The translations under genes were made by a program, and so were the position numbers. From Pseudomonas solani (GTDB lineage Bacteria; Pseudomonadota; Gammaproteobacteria; Pseudomonadales; Pseudomonadaceae), in assembly GCF_026072635.1 (NCBI RefSeq), contig NZ_AP023081.1, positions 1 through 30,000 of the forward strand: DNA of 30,000 bases, given 5' to 3'. Positions 19,776 to 29,612 of the stretch are shown piece by piece; the stretch's first letter is position 1; each line of letters opens with the position of its first letter. The notes under the pieces are model-generated. The model worked only from the letters and a program-made list of their open reading frames with translations. It did no database searches and was not told where the DNA came from.

Positions 19776-20414
19776 ATGGCACGCACCTACTCACTCAACA
19801 CCGAAGCGGCGAAAGAGGCCAACAACGGCGGCAAGCGCATCAACGAAACCGGCAAGTACAGCGGCAAGATCATCGCCGCCTTCTACGAGAAGAACCAGAA
19901 GGGCACCGAAAGCGTGAACATCATGTTCGTCAGCGAGAGCGGCCAAGAGTGCGGCCCGCTCAACCTGTATACCCACAACAGCAGCGGCGAAGAGCTTGCC
20001 GGATACAAGATGCTCAACGCGCTGATGGCGTGCGCCAAAGTGCAGGGCCTGACCTGGCAGGACACCCCCATCGACCTGTACGACTACGACGAGCAGAAGG
20101 TCGTCACGAAGACCAAGGAATGCGCTGTAGAACTGCAAGGCAAGCGCATCGGTCTGGTGCTCCAACAGGAGGAGTACCAAAAGAACAACGGCGACATCGG
20201 GCAGCGCATGGTGATCGCCGCCCCGTTCGAAGCAGACACCGAGCTGATGGCTGTCGAGATCCTATCTCGAATCTCCCAGCCTCAAGCGCTTGGCAACTAC
20301 ATGGCCTTCATCGCCAAGAACCCGGTGCGGCGCCTGAAGAACAGCCAGGCCAGCCAGCCGGCGCCGCGCCAGGCGGAAAACCCTGACCCCTATGACGATG
20401 ACATCCCGTTCTGA
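19776..20414 (+). CDS. Single-strand DNA-binding protein (DUF669-like)
   Basis: 212 aa. It ends DPYDDDIPF, essentially the acidic tail of bacterial SSB that recruits partner proteins. The body is a beta-rich OB-like domain: GGKRINETGKYSGKIIAAFY, GTESVNIMFVS and RIGLVLQQEEY, with LNALMACAKVQGL between strands. A Pro/Gln/Ser-rich linker precedes the tail. It resembles DUF669 proteins found between Sak4-type ATPases and exonucleases. It would coat single strands and stimulate the ATPase. The ATG follows AGGAGGCAGCACC. Confidence 0.88.
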   Translation: MARTYSLNTEAAKEANNGGKRINETGKYSGKIIAAFYEKNQKGTESVNIMFVSESGQECGPLNLYTHNSSGEELAGYKMLNALMACAKVQGLTWQDTPIDLYDYDEQKVVTKTKECAVELQGKRIGLVLQQEEYQKNNGDIGQRMVIAAPFEADTELMAVEILSRISQPQALGNYMAFIAKNPVRRLKNSQASQPAPRQAENPDPYDDDIPF

Positions 20415-20425
20415 GGAGGTGCGCC

Positions 20426-21184
20426 GTGATTGCTCACGAATGCGAGCAAGGCACCCCTGAATGGCACAAGGTACGTGCTGGCTGCATAACAGCCAGCATG
20501 TTCCATGTAGCCAGGGCGCGGGTGAACGGTCTTACTGATCAGCAGGCCAAGTACGTCAACGCCATCCTGGCCGGCGAGGATGAGCAGACCGCCAGGGAGG
20601 CGGCTGGATACAAGGCCACTCCGAAGGCTGAAGCGGTCTTTAAGGCCATAGCCGGCCATCCAGTCGGAGAGCCATCCATGGCCGCTCTGGACTATGCGTT
20701 CCGCCTTGCAGTAGAGCGCATCAGCGGGCAGCCACTAGATGAAGGCTTCGAAACCTGGCAGATGAAGCGCGGCCGAGAGCTTGAGCACAAAGCCCGGGCC
20801 GAGCATGAAATCGAGATGTGCGTCAGCGTGCAGACATGCGGGTTCGTCACGACCGATGACTGCCGCTTCGGCTGTAGCGCTGACGGCCTTATAGGCGACG
20901 ACGAAGGCGCTGAGTACAAGGCCTTTCTAGCCCCTGAAAAGATCCGCGCATTCCACATCGACAACGATGCAAGCGGGATCATGGATCAGGTGCAGGGCTG
21001 CATGTGGATCACCGGCCGCAAGCGCTGGCATATCGGCATGTACTGCCCCGCTCTGGAACCAGTCGGCAAGCAGCTATGGCTGAAGACCTTCGAGCGCGAC
21101 GAAGCGTACATCGAGCAGCTGGAACAAGACCTGTGGCAATTCAAGCTGCTGGTTGACCAGTACGAAGCAAAGCTCCGCGCCTAA
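20426..21184 (+). CDS. YqaJ-type phage exonuclease with an inserted HTH-like segment
   Basis: 252 aa. Motifs of the lambda-exonuclease/YqaJ fold: EQGTPEWHKVRAGCITASMF at the N-terminus (residues 7-26), KRGRELEHKAR (E118/E120), FGCSADGLIG (D153), AEYKAF (E163-Y-K165) and MDQVQGCMWITGRKRW (Q188/Q190). It would digest double-strand ends 5' to 3' for the Sak4-SSB pair. Residues about 34-75 (NGLTDQQAKYVNAILAGEDE then QTAREAAGYKATPKAEAVFK) are not usual here and look like the HTH of small terminases. Start GTG 20426, 6 nt after GAGGAGG. Confidence 0.85.
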   Translation: MIAHECEQGTPEWHKVRAGCITASMFHVARARVNGLTDQQAKYVNAILAGEDEQTAREAAGYKATPKAEAVFKAIAGHPVGEPSMAALDYAFRLAVERISGQPLDEGFETWQMKRGRELEHKARAEHEIEMCVSVQTCGFVTTDDCRFGCSADGLIGDDEGAEYKAFLAPEKIRAFHIDNDASGIMDQVQGCMWITGRKRWHIGMYCPALEPVGKQLWLKTFERDEAYIEQLEQDLWQFKLLVDQYEAKLRA

Positions 21185-21242
21185 CCACTCCCACCCCACC
21201 CATCCGCACCAGCGGAAAGGATGCGATCGACCTGGAGAAAGC

Positions 21243-21452
21243 ATGAAGCTCACATCGATACCGCGCATCAAGCGCATCTCTATGCGGCGGAAGACTCCGC
21301 GTCGCCGTCGCATCTACGCCCGCAAGAGAGTGTTCCGCATGGAGGGCGGCCCGATTGATCGCGCCTGGCTGGTATGCCCTGGGACGCTGGCATTCAGCGT
21401 CGGCCAATGGCGCGGCTACTACGACGGCGACAACAAGTTGGTGGATCTATGA
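21243..21452 (+). CDS. Small basic hypothetical protein
   Basis: 69 aa. The N-terminal half is very basic (SIPRIKRISMRRKTPRRRRI and YARKRVFRM), suggesting nucleic-acid contact. The second half is a small hydrophobic/aromatic unit, LVCPGTLAFSVGQWRGYYDG. No family recognised. ATG 21243 follows TGGAGAAAGC. A C-rich tract and hairpin (CCGC-acca-GCGG) precede it. Its stop overlaps the next start by ATGA. Confidence 0.6.
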   Translation: MKLTSIPRIKRISMRRKTPRRRRIYARKRVFRMEGGPIDRAWLVCPGTLAFSVGQWRGYYDGDNKLVDL

Positions 21453-21661
21453 ACACGCACGAGTTCCTGAAGAAGTAGATCGACCAGCAGCTACAGGCTG
21501 AAGGCTACACGCCGGCCGTAGCGTTCCAGGTGGCCGGTGAGGCCCTGGACTTCTACAACCGCACCGCCCACTTCAAGAAAGGCGCCCTGGCTGAATGCCT
21601 GACCTTCGCCAAGCGCCGCGCGAAGGAAGTCGCCGCTCTCAACGGCAAGCGCCGAGCCTAA
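21449..21661 (+). pseudogene. Small phage gene with in-frame amber stop at codon 10
   Basis: Starts ATG by ATGA overlap, reads MNTHEFLKK, then TAG (21476-21478), and stays in the same frame to TAA at 21659-21661. Downstream it reads IDQQLQAEGYTPAVAFQVAG, then a helix ALDFYNRTAHFKKGALAECL and a Lys/Arg-rich end. With the TAG read as an amino acid it would be a 70-residue helical protein. A change from CAG, GAG or AAG explains it. No good downstream start was found. Readthrough cannot be excluded. Confidence 0.65.
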
Positions 21662-21680
21662 CCCACCCCATCCCCAACCC
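21662..21680 (-). other. G-quadruplex motif on template strand (C-rich in message)
   Basis: Plus strand CCC-A-CCCC-AT-CCCC-AA-CCC gives four G runs on the minus strand. It sits between the amber-stopped gene and the GTG start at 21711, the same kind of place as 19036-19054. Confidence 0.45.
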
Positions 21681-21710
21681 ACTCTGCGCGCAGCGCTGGA
21701 GGGAAGAATC

Positions 21711-22148
21711 GTGCAATCGAAAAAACTCGCAGCTAAGCAGCAGCGCGCCGAGCAAGTGAACCAGGTAATCCGGATCATCGCGGATCACGGGCGCCGTTTC
21801 TTCTTCAGCGCAAGCCATCAGCGCTACGCCAGCATGGAAGTCGACGAGCGCGGGCGCGTCTGGTTCGTCGATGACTACTCAGGCAAGCGCATCTACACGC
21901 ATCGCACGCCTTGGGGTGGTCGTTGGCGCGGCTTCACCCACGGCGGGACGCTTCGCGGATTGGTAGAAGAGTTCCGCGAGTACATCCGCACCGGCAAGCA
22001 ACTACACCCGGGATACCTAGGGCCTGAGCGCGAGCGAATCACCGATGGGAACATCTGGGGCTATCCGCTAGAGGACATGCAGCAAGTTCGAACTCTTGCC
22101 GGCGCCCTCCCCGTCTTCCGCCAGCCGGATGAGGAGCAAGCAGCATGA
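21711..22148 (+). CDS. Hypothetical phage protein (FFFSASHQRYA...GFTHGGTLR type)
   Basis: 145 aa. It has a basic helical N-terminus, then RRFFFSASHQRYASMEVDER, RVWFVDDYSGKRIYTH and WRGFTHGGTLRGLVEEFREY, a pattern seen in many Pseudomonas phage proteins of unknown function. It looks like a small beta-sheet domain followed by a helix. GTG start at 21711, 7 nt after GGAGGGAAG. The end overlaps the next ATG. Confidence 0.75.
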   Translation: MQSKKLAAKQQRAEQVNQVIRIIADHGRRFFFSASHQRYASMEVDERGRVWFVDDYSGKRIYTHRTPWGGRWRGFTHGGTLRGLVEEFREYIRTGKQLHPGYLGPERERITDGNIWGYPLEDMQQVRTLAGALPVFRQPDEEQAA

Positions 22149-22516
22149 GCCAGATGAAAACTGTACGTACAGCCGAGCTGATTGGCGCGGCGCTGGATTG
22201 GGCTGTGGCATCTGCCGAAGGCGTTGGCGTATTCCCCTCTGCATCCAGGGAGGGCTTTGTCACCTGCTGGATGGTGGACAAGCCGAGGCAACAGTACAGC
22301 CCGTCGACGCGCTGGCGCCAGTGCGGACAGTTGATCCAGTCGCACGGCGGCCGGATTGGTATGGAGCTGCGCATTGCCGAGAACTCGGCCAGCTTCCAGC
22401 AATCCGGCATACGGGTCGGCTACACAGCGAACAACGTGCTGATCGCCGCCTGCCGCGCCATCGTAGCCGCCAACCTCGGCGACGAAGTCCAGATCCCTGC
22501 GGAGCTGCTGCCATGA
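22145..22516 (+). CDS. NinX-like DUF2591 protein
   Basis: 123 aa. The pattern TAELIGAALDWAVASAEG (residues 9-26), then QQYSPSTRWRQCGQLIQSH and the C-terminal AACRAIVAANLGDEVQIPAE, is that of DUF2591/NinX: E-L-x-G-x-A-L-D-W-A-V-A, then Y-S-P-S-T-x-W, then A-A-C-R-A-I-V. The family is found in lambdoid nin regions and has no known function. Here it is in the left operon, away from ninB/ninG. Overlaps by ATGA at both ends. Confidence 0.85.
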   Translation: MSQMKTVRTAELIGAALDWAVASAEGVGVFPSASREGFVTCWMVDKPRQQYSPSTRWRQCGQLIQSHGGRIGMELRIAENSASFQQSGIRVGYTANNVLIAACRAIVAANLGDEVQIPAELLP

Positions 22517-22704
22517 CCAACTACTTCCCCAAGGGCGGCCGTTGCTCAGCATGCAGCAAGTGGCGCGATGACTGCTCAAGTCTGCCGTTCGACAAGATGC
22601 CTGTGCACCGCCGAGACGGCGCAGATGTTGTCGTGATCTGCACCGAGTTCCGTCAGCTCAACCATGACGCATCGCTGAAGGTAGCGACAAGGATTCAGCC
22701 ATGA
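22513..22704 (+). CDS. Small cysteine-containing phage protein
   Basis: 63 aa. Starts TNYFPKGGRCSACSKWRDDC with three to four cysteines (C-x2-C...C) and later VVVICTEF, suggesting a small zinc-binding unit. The sequence Cys-Ser-x-Cys-x-x-W with D-D-C-S and L-P-F-x-x-M is common in phage early proteins. No function assigned. The start by ATGA overlap with the NinX-like gene and the stop overlap with the next gene support it. Confidence 0.65.
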   Translation: MTNYFPKGGRCSACSKWRDDCSSLPFDKMPVHRRDGADVVVICTEFRQLNHDASLKVATRIQP

Positions 22705-22898
22705 CCGGCCTCTCCGAATCAGCCACACAGCGGCGCATAGACGCCCAGGCCTGCTCCCATCCCCTCGCCCACTCCATCGACCTGCTGAAGCGCGCCAACC
22801 GCTACGTCGGAACGCACTCGTCCATAGGCGCCATGGAGCTGAGCGTCCTGATTACCGAATTCATCGCCGACTATGAGCGGCAGGAGAAGAAATCGTGA
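22701..22898 (+). CDS. Small hypothetical phage protein
   Basis: 65 aa, helical. It reads TGLSESATQRRIDAQACSHP, then SIDLLKRANRYVGTHSSIGA and a C-terminal helix ELSVLITEFIADYERQEKK. No family recognised. Its stop overlaps the GTG start of the Lar-like gene (GTGA). Confidence 0.6.
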   Translation: MTGLSESATQRRIDAQACSHPLAHSIDLLKRANRYVGTHSSIGAMELSVLITEFIADYERQEKKS

Positions 22899-23938
22899 GC
22901 GAAGAACTGAAGCCGTGCCAGTTCTGCGGGGGAACTCCTGATCTTCCCAGCGGAGACGGCACCTACTACGTAATCGAATGCGGAAAATGCGGATGGGCGG
23001 TGGTGGGCGTTCAGATCAGCGACCTCATGACCATTGAGGAGCGCCGGGGTGATCCGTTCACCAACTACCGCTACGCCGAGCAGTACATCGAGCGCGCTAA
23101 GGCCGAGGCCATAAAGCAGTGGAACACCCGCGCCACCCCTCCCGCCGCGCAGGTGCAGGGGGAGCAGCCCGAAGTGGTTGGCGTCCGTTATCAGGCCCAT
23201 GGCGCTGGCTGGGAGCTGATGGATGAAAGCCCTTTTGCGGATGGACGACAGAACTGGAAGCAAGTCGGCGAAGAGCTTCAAGCCCTGATGACCGTCGCCC
23301 AGCACGAGCGCATCGTGGCAGCGCTGGAAGGCGAGCGCGCAGAACAATGGCGACTTCGCCGCGACTTCGAGGCCCGATTCGACACTCAGGCTGCGGTAGT
23401 TGCGGAACTGCGCGCCGCGCTCTCCGCCCCGCCTGCTGCTGACATGGCAGACGCCTACGTCGGCGCCCGTGAGGATCTGGCCATCTGGAAGCGCCGCGCA
23501 CTGGAAGCTGAAGAGAAGGTGCGCGTGCTGGACCAGCGTATCGATCAGCTCGTGCTGGATGCTCAGGGCGAAACCCGCATGGGCGAGCCGCACATAGCCC
23601 CGCTTGCTGCTGGGGTGTCGGAATACCGATGCCACAAGTGCGGATCGGTGACTCAGCCTCCAGCCCCATACGAATTCAGCGTCAAGTGTTCGTGTGGTGT
23701 TCGGACAGCGGCCACCGCCGCGCTCGCCGCCGCCCCCACCCCGCCTGCATCCGAACAGCAGCAGGCTGTCGTGCTGCCGAAGCGTGACGGCCTACAGCTG
23801 TATGCCCCGGACAGTTCCGACTACGCCGGAGGGGTCAGCTGGAACGCCTGCCTGGACGAATTCCTGCGCCTTAACCCGCACCTGGCAGGTGTAAACCAGG
23901 GGGTTACAACTGAGGCGGGGAATGGGGGCGAGGCATGA
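22895..23938 (+). CDS. Lar-like zinc protein with long coiled-coil extension
   Basis: 347 aa. Residues 1-80 are a Lar-type domain: LKPCQFCGGTPDL, YYVIECGKCGWAVVG and AEAIKQWNTRA, with C-x2-C...C-x2-C zinc ligands and the closing W-N-x-R. Lar of Rac prophage eases EcoKI restriction, so a role against host type I restriction is possible. A helical middle (about 135-230) is followed by a second Cys cluster YRCHKCGSVTQ...KCSCGV and a Gly/Ser-rich end. Much longer than Lar (about 60-80 aa). GTG start overlapping the upstream stop. Confidence 0.7.
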   Translation: MSEELKPCQFCGGTPDLPSGDGTYYVIECGKCGWAVVGVQISDLMTIEERRGDPFTNYRYAEQYIERAKAEAIKQWNTRATPPAAQVQGEQPEVVGVRYQAHGAGWELMDESPFADGRQNWKQVGEELQALMTVAQHERIVAALEGERAEQWRLRRDFEARFDTQAAVVAELRAALSAPPAADMADAYVGAREDLAIWKRRALEAEEKVRVLDQRIDQLVLDAQGETRMGEPHIAPLAAGVSEYRCHKCGSVTQPPAPYEFSVKCSCGVRTAATAALAAAPTPPASEQQQAVVLPKRDGLQLYAPDSSDYAGGVSWNACLDEFLRLNPHLAGVNQGVTTEAGNGGEA

Positions 23939-24120
23939 GCGAGAAGATCAAGCCGTGTCACTGCGGCCATGAAGGCGAGTTGATGGGGATGCGGCACTCC
24001 GGGTTTCTGAGCCTCACCTGCCCGAAGTGCAACCGCACCGTGGAGGCCTTCTCCACCGAAGGCCTAGCCCAGTCCTGGAACAAGCCAGCGCCCACCCCGC
24101 CCCAGGAGAACGACCGATGA
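23935..24120 (+). CDS. Second, short Lar-like zinc protein
   Basis: 61 aa. KIKPCHCGHEGELMGM, LTCPKCNRTVEAFS and LAQSWNKPA give the Lar-type order: P-C-x-C-G, C-x2-C, then A-x-x-W-N. It directly follows the long Lar-like gene with an ATGA overlap, so the pair is co-translated. May act in restriction alleviation or simply be a small zinc domain; no experimental basis is visible. Confidence 0.7.
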   Translation: MSEKIKPCHCGHEGELMGMRHSGFLSLTCPKCNRTVEAFSTEGLAQSWNKPAPTPPQENDR

Positions 24121-24833
24121 GCGATGTGAACATGGAGCAGATGCCAGACCTTGGCCGGTTCGTGGACTGGGTATGGAACCTGAAGGCCGAGCGCGACCAG
24201 CTGCAGCGCAATCTCGATTTCACCGAACAGTGGTATGCGGTGCGCTTCGAGCGGCTGGCCGACCTCGGGAAATCCGCAGGGTGCTGGGACGCGATGGCGG
24301 CGATCATTGCCAACGGAACGGCCGACCAGTACGAACCCCCAACCTACGCGCAGCAACTGGTGCTGGCCAATCACCGCGCCGATGTCGCCGAGCGCGAACG
24401 CGACCAGTTCCGCGCCCAAGTCGAGGAGCAGTTGCCTCGCCTGATCGACGAGAACCACAAGCTCCGCGCCGAGCTCGACGCGATCAGGGGGCAGGAGCCT
24501 GTCGGCCATCAGTTCCAGACGCGCGACGGAGAATGGCGCGGCTTTACTGACCACAGGCACTACGTTGCAACGGTGGATGATGGAACCTGGCCGATCCGCG
24601 CAATCTACGCCCTCCCAACCCAGCAGCCCGACTCGGTGAGCGTGTCGGAGTTGCTGGATGCGCTGCAGAACATCTACAGCGAGGTGGAGGGGAACATCGA
24701 GCCGACTGTGCGTGACCTCGTGAACCAATGCGGACGGAACACGCCGACCGATCCGAACGAGATCTACGAATACTGCGCCCGAATCAAGGCGGTTATCGTG
24801 GAAGCCACCCGCCAGGCTGAGGAGGGGGAGTGA
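24117..24833 (+). CDS. Hypothetical phage protein with coiled coil
   Basis: 238 aa. N-terminal helix (FVDWVWNLKAERDQLQRNLD), a long coiled coil (about 80-125; DVAERERDQFRAQVEEQLPR, LIDENHKLRAELDAIRG) and a short module GQEPVGHQFQTRDGEWRGFT...IRAIYALP that recurs in many phage proteins after Q-E-P-V. The C-terminal helix is acidic. Start ATG 24117 overlaps the previous stop; the upstream in-frame extension is a shadow of that gene. No function assigned. Confidence 0.7.
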   Translation: MSDVNMEQMPDLGRFVDWVWNLKAERDQLQRNLDFTEQWYAVRFERLADLGKSAGCWDAMAAIIANGTADQYEPPTYAQQLVLANHRADVAERERDQFRAQVEEQLPRLIDENHKLRAELDAIRGQEPVGHQFQTRDGEWRGFTDHRHYVATVDDGTWPIRAIYALPTQQPDSVSVSELLDALQNIYSEVEGNIEPTVRDLVNQCGRNTPTDPNEIYEYCARIKAVIVEATRQAEEGE

Positions 24834-25180
24834 TGGGCGACTTCCAAGTGAAAACCATCCGCAAGGCGCGAAAGCCCCACAGGTGCTGCGAGTGTCATGG
24901 CCTGATCGTGCCCGGCCAAAGCTACGAGCACGTGGCTGGTGTGTGGGATGGCGGCGCGGACAGGTTCAAGACCTGCATGCATTGCGTGGAAGCTCGCGAA
25001 TGGGCGATAGCGCAAAAAGAATGGAGCTGGGACGGCGAGCACCTCTTCTGCTTCGAAGCGCTCGGGGAATCACTGGCTGGCTTGGCGCCTGAGATTTACC
25101 CGGGCGACGGCAGACGCTTCAGGGCCTACCGCCTTCGCTGCGAAATGCAGAACCGCCGCCGCACCTCAGTCCAACACTAA
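24833..25180 (+). CDS. Zinc-ribbon-like phage protein
   Basis: 115 aa. RKARKPHRCCECHGLIVPGQ (residues 9-28) gives C-C-x-x-C, and FKTCMHCVEAREWAI gives a second C-x2-C, so a zinc ribbon is likely. The R-K-x-H-x-C-x-x-C-x-x-x-I-x-x-G-x-x-Y pattern is common in phage early proteins. The rest is an aromatic-rich helical part ending in RRRTSVQH. ATG 24833 (GGAGGGGGAG 4-5 nt upstream) overlaps the upstream stop; GTG 24830 is one codon earlier. Confidence 0.75.
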   Translation: MGDFQVKTIRKARKPHRCCECHGLIVPGQSYEHVAGVWDGGADRFKTCMHCVEAREWAIAQKEWSWDGEHLFCFEALGESLAGLAPEIYPGDGRRFRAYRLRCEMQNRRRTSVQH

Positions 25181-25232
25181 CCCCCCTACCCCACCACAGC
25201 CTGCCGGCAATGACCGGCGGGGAGGTATTCCT
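25181..25232 (+). other. C-rich tract, hairpin and strong RBS before the AlpA-like gene
   Basis: CCCCCC-TA-CCCC-ACC follows the stop. Then comes hairpin GCCGG-caatga-CCGGC (25203-25218) and GGGGAGG before ATG 25233. Confidence 0.5.
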
Positions 25233-25445
25233 ATGTCAGCTGCAGAGAAGATCGACAGGTTCCTTCGTCTCGGCGATGTCCTGGTCATCACGGGCCTTGC
25301 CCGGACCACGGTCTACCGTCGCATGAGTGAGGGGACATTCCCGAAACAGGTTAGAATCGGGCTCAAATCCGTTGCCTGGCGGCAATCCGACATCGCCCAG
25401 TGGATGTCCAACCCGACCGCCAGCGGCGATCAATCAGTACACTGA
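25233..25445 (+). CDS. AlpA-family DNA-binding protein (putative excisionase)
   Basis: 70 aa. FLRLGDVLVITGLARTTVYR (residues 10-29), then MSEGTFPKQVRIGLKSVAWR and QSDIAQWM match the AlpA/excisionase winged HTH: R-L-x-x-V-x-x-x-T-G-L-x-R-x-T-x-Y, then F-P-x-x-x-x-x-G-x-x-x-x-W-x-x-x-D-I-x-x-W. Such proteins direct excision or activate int. It is the last gene of the left operon. Unusually, no integrase follows; the next gene is host queD 63 nt on. A 9-bp direct repeat ATCAGTACA (25433-25441 and 25445-25453) surrounds its stop. Confidence 0.88.
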   Translation: MSAAEKIDRFLRLGDVLVITGLARTTVYRRMSEGTFPKQVRIGLKSVAWRQSDIAQWMSNPTASGDQSVH

Positions 25446-25508
25446 TCAGTACATCACAACGGGCACGGACGCCTCCCCCCGCACCGCTTCTGCTTCTCAG
25501 GCTACCCA

Positions 25509-25865
25509 ATGGAACTGTTCAAGGAATTCATCTTCGAGGCGGCTCACCGCCTCCCTCACGTCCCCGCCGGCCACAAGTGCGGGCGTCTGCACGGCCACTC
25601 CTTCCGCGTCGCCATCTACATCGAAGGCGAAGTCGATCCCTATACCGGCTGGATACGCGACTTCTCCGAGATCAAGGCGATCTTCAAGCCGCTCTATGAG
25701 CAGCTCGATCACAACTACCTGAACGACATTCCTGGCCTGGAAAACCCCACCAGCGAAGTGCTCGCCAAGTGGATCTGGCAACAGCTCAAGCCGCTGCTTC
25801 CCGAGCTCAGCCGCGTGCGCATCCACGAGACCTGCACCAGTGGCTGCGAGTACCGCGGCGACTGA
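25509..25865 (+). CDS. queD: 6-carboxy-5,6,7,8-tetrahydropterin synthase QueD (host)
   Basis: 118 aa, full length. QueD turns dihydroneopterin triphosphate into 6-carboxytetrahydropterin in queuosine synthesis. Zinc ligands H13 (FEAAHRLPHV), H28 and H30 (CGRLHGHSF), catalytic C24, the D67-H68 pair in QLDHNYLNDI and E107 in IHETCTSG are all present. It closely resembles Pseudomonas QueD. No other queuosine or 7-deazaguanine DNA-modification gene lies beside it, so it is read as host tRNA-modification gene, outside the prophage. Its normal upstream region may have been altered by integration. Ends in a strong terminator. Confidence 0.95.
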   Translation: MELFKEFIFEAAHRLPHVPAGHKCGRLHGHSFRVAIYIEGEVDPYTGWIRDFSEIKAIFKPLYEQLDHNYLNDIPGLENPTSEVLAKWIWQQLKPLLPELSRVRIHETCTSGCEYRGD

Positions 25866-25885
25866 CTCTTCTCCTGCACAAATGC

Positions 25886-25912
25886 AAAAGGCCACCCTTG
25901 GGTGGCCTTTTT
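25886..25912 (+). terminator. Terminator of queD
   Basis: Stem AAAAGGCCACCC-tt-GGGTGGCCTTTT ending in five T. It lies 21 nt after the queD stop. Confidence 0.93.
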
Positions 25913-26198
25913 GTTGTGCAGATCCTGCCTATCAAATCGCCTGTGAGCCGGGGCGTGGACCGGACGTAGCCCGGACTTCAATCCGGGGGCTCTTCGACTC
26001 AGCGGACATAACGGGATCGGCTGCAGCAAGGCTCATAGGCATGGCAGCCCTTCGGGCTGCTTGGCGACTCAAGTCGCCCCTGCAAGTCGCTCTGGCAAGC
26101 CGTGCTATTGCACCTTGGCCGGAGCATAGTGCTGCCCCAAGCGGGTCTCGCGGACACTGCTACGTCGCTTGCCAACTTTTCTGCCGCGCAAAGTCAAA
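25913..26198. other. Intergenic palindrome cluster (REP-like)
   Basis: No gene. Contains CCCGGA-cttcaa-TCCGGG (25970-25987, within the GTAGCCCGGA...TCCGGGGGCT pattern common in Pseudomonas intergenic repeats), GCAGCCC-ttc-GGGCTGC (26044-26060) and GGCGACT-ca-AGTCGCC (26063-26078). The rest shows nothing recognisable. It separates convergent queD and the rrn operon. Confidence 0.6.
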
Positions 26199-26226
26199 CC
26201 CCCGACCTTCTGTCGAAGATCGGGGG
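26199..26226 (-). terminator. Terminator of the rRNA operon
   Basis: On the minus strand CCCCCGA-TCTTC...TCGGGGG, a stem of 12 bp with one mismatch and a 4-nt loop, followed by TTTGACTTT. It lies 12 nt after the 5S end. Confidence 0.85.
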
Positions 26227-26238
26227 TTTGGTATAGGT

Positions 26239-26356
26239 GCTTGACGATGACCTACTCTCACATGGAGAAACTCCACACTACCATCGGCGATGCATCGTTT
26301 CACTACTGAGTTCGGGATGGGATCAGGTGGTTCCAACGCTCTATGGTCGTCAAGCA
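26239..26356 (-). rRNA. rrf: 5S ribosomal RNA
   Basis: Minus strand starts TGCTTGACGACCATAGAGCG and ends GAGTAGGTCATCGTCAAGC, with the central CGAACTCAG and GATGGTAGTGTGG elements of Pseudomonas 5S. The two ends pair. About 118 nt. Confidence 0.95.
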
Positions 26357-26485
26357 ATTCGGTTGGGGTATCGTCCAGGACGCGACCCCGAATGGGTATG
26401 TGATAAGGCTTTGCAAGTTCTGGCCAATTTTCGGCTAAGTCGACTTCACCTTATAACAACAATCGTCAGATTGTTTGGGTGTTAT

Positions 26486-29377
<2,892 letters not shown>

Positions 29378-29523
29378 ATATAACCCCAAGCAATCTGGTT
29401 ATTGTCTCTAACGTGAAGACGACATTCGCCGAAAATTCGCGCTTGAACTCGCAAATTTTACCTTGACTTGAATAATCACCAGTGAAAGAGATTATTCAGT
29501 CTACTTCTATCACATACCCAAAT

Positions 29524-29535
29524 TTTTAAAGAACA
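29524..29535 (-). promoter_or_regulatory. boxA-like antitermination element in rrn spacer
   Basis: Minus strand TGTTCTTTAAAA, close to the boxA TGCTCTTTAACA, between tRNA-Ala and 23S, where rrn antitermination complexes load. Confidence 0.65.
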
Positions 29536-29612
29536 GTTCTGGCGCAAAGACCAGAAATCAATGCCATTCTCAAGGCACTCATTTCTGAGCTTTCAGCGAT
29601 TATTAGAGTGGA

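Larger units (their letters stand above)
1..25505. mobile_element. Prophage, right-hand part (left end outside window)
   Basis: Everything from the left edge to just before queD reads as one temperate phage. There is a T7-order virion block and a lambda-order early operon on the minus strand, then a repressor and a left-type operon on the plus strand. The two operons diverge from the repressor region and both begin at matching operator sets. The right boundary is placed in the 63-nt gap between the AlpA-like gene and queD because queD is a normal host gene. No integrase is present at this end. attR cannot be proved without the other end. Confidence 0.93.

Noticed and set aside
22871..23635. 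254-codon minus-strand open frame
   Set aside because: Opposite the Lar-like gene, whose zinc motifs are clear; the reverse frame has no recognisable features.
25509..25865. QueD as part of a phage 7-deazaguanine DNA modification system
   Set aside because: No queC, queE, gat-queC, folE or DNA-inserting transglycosylase nearby, and the protein is close to the chromosomal Pseudomonas form with its own terminator.
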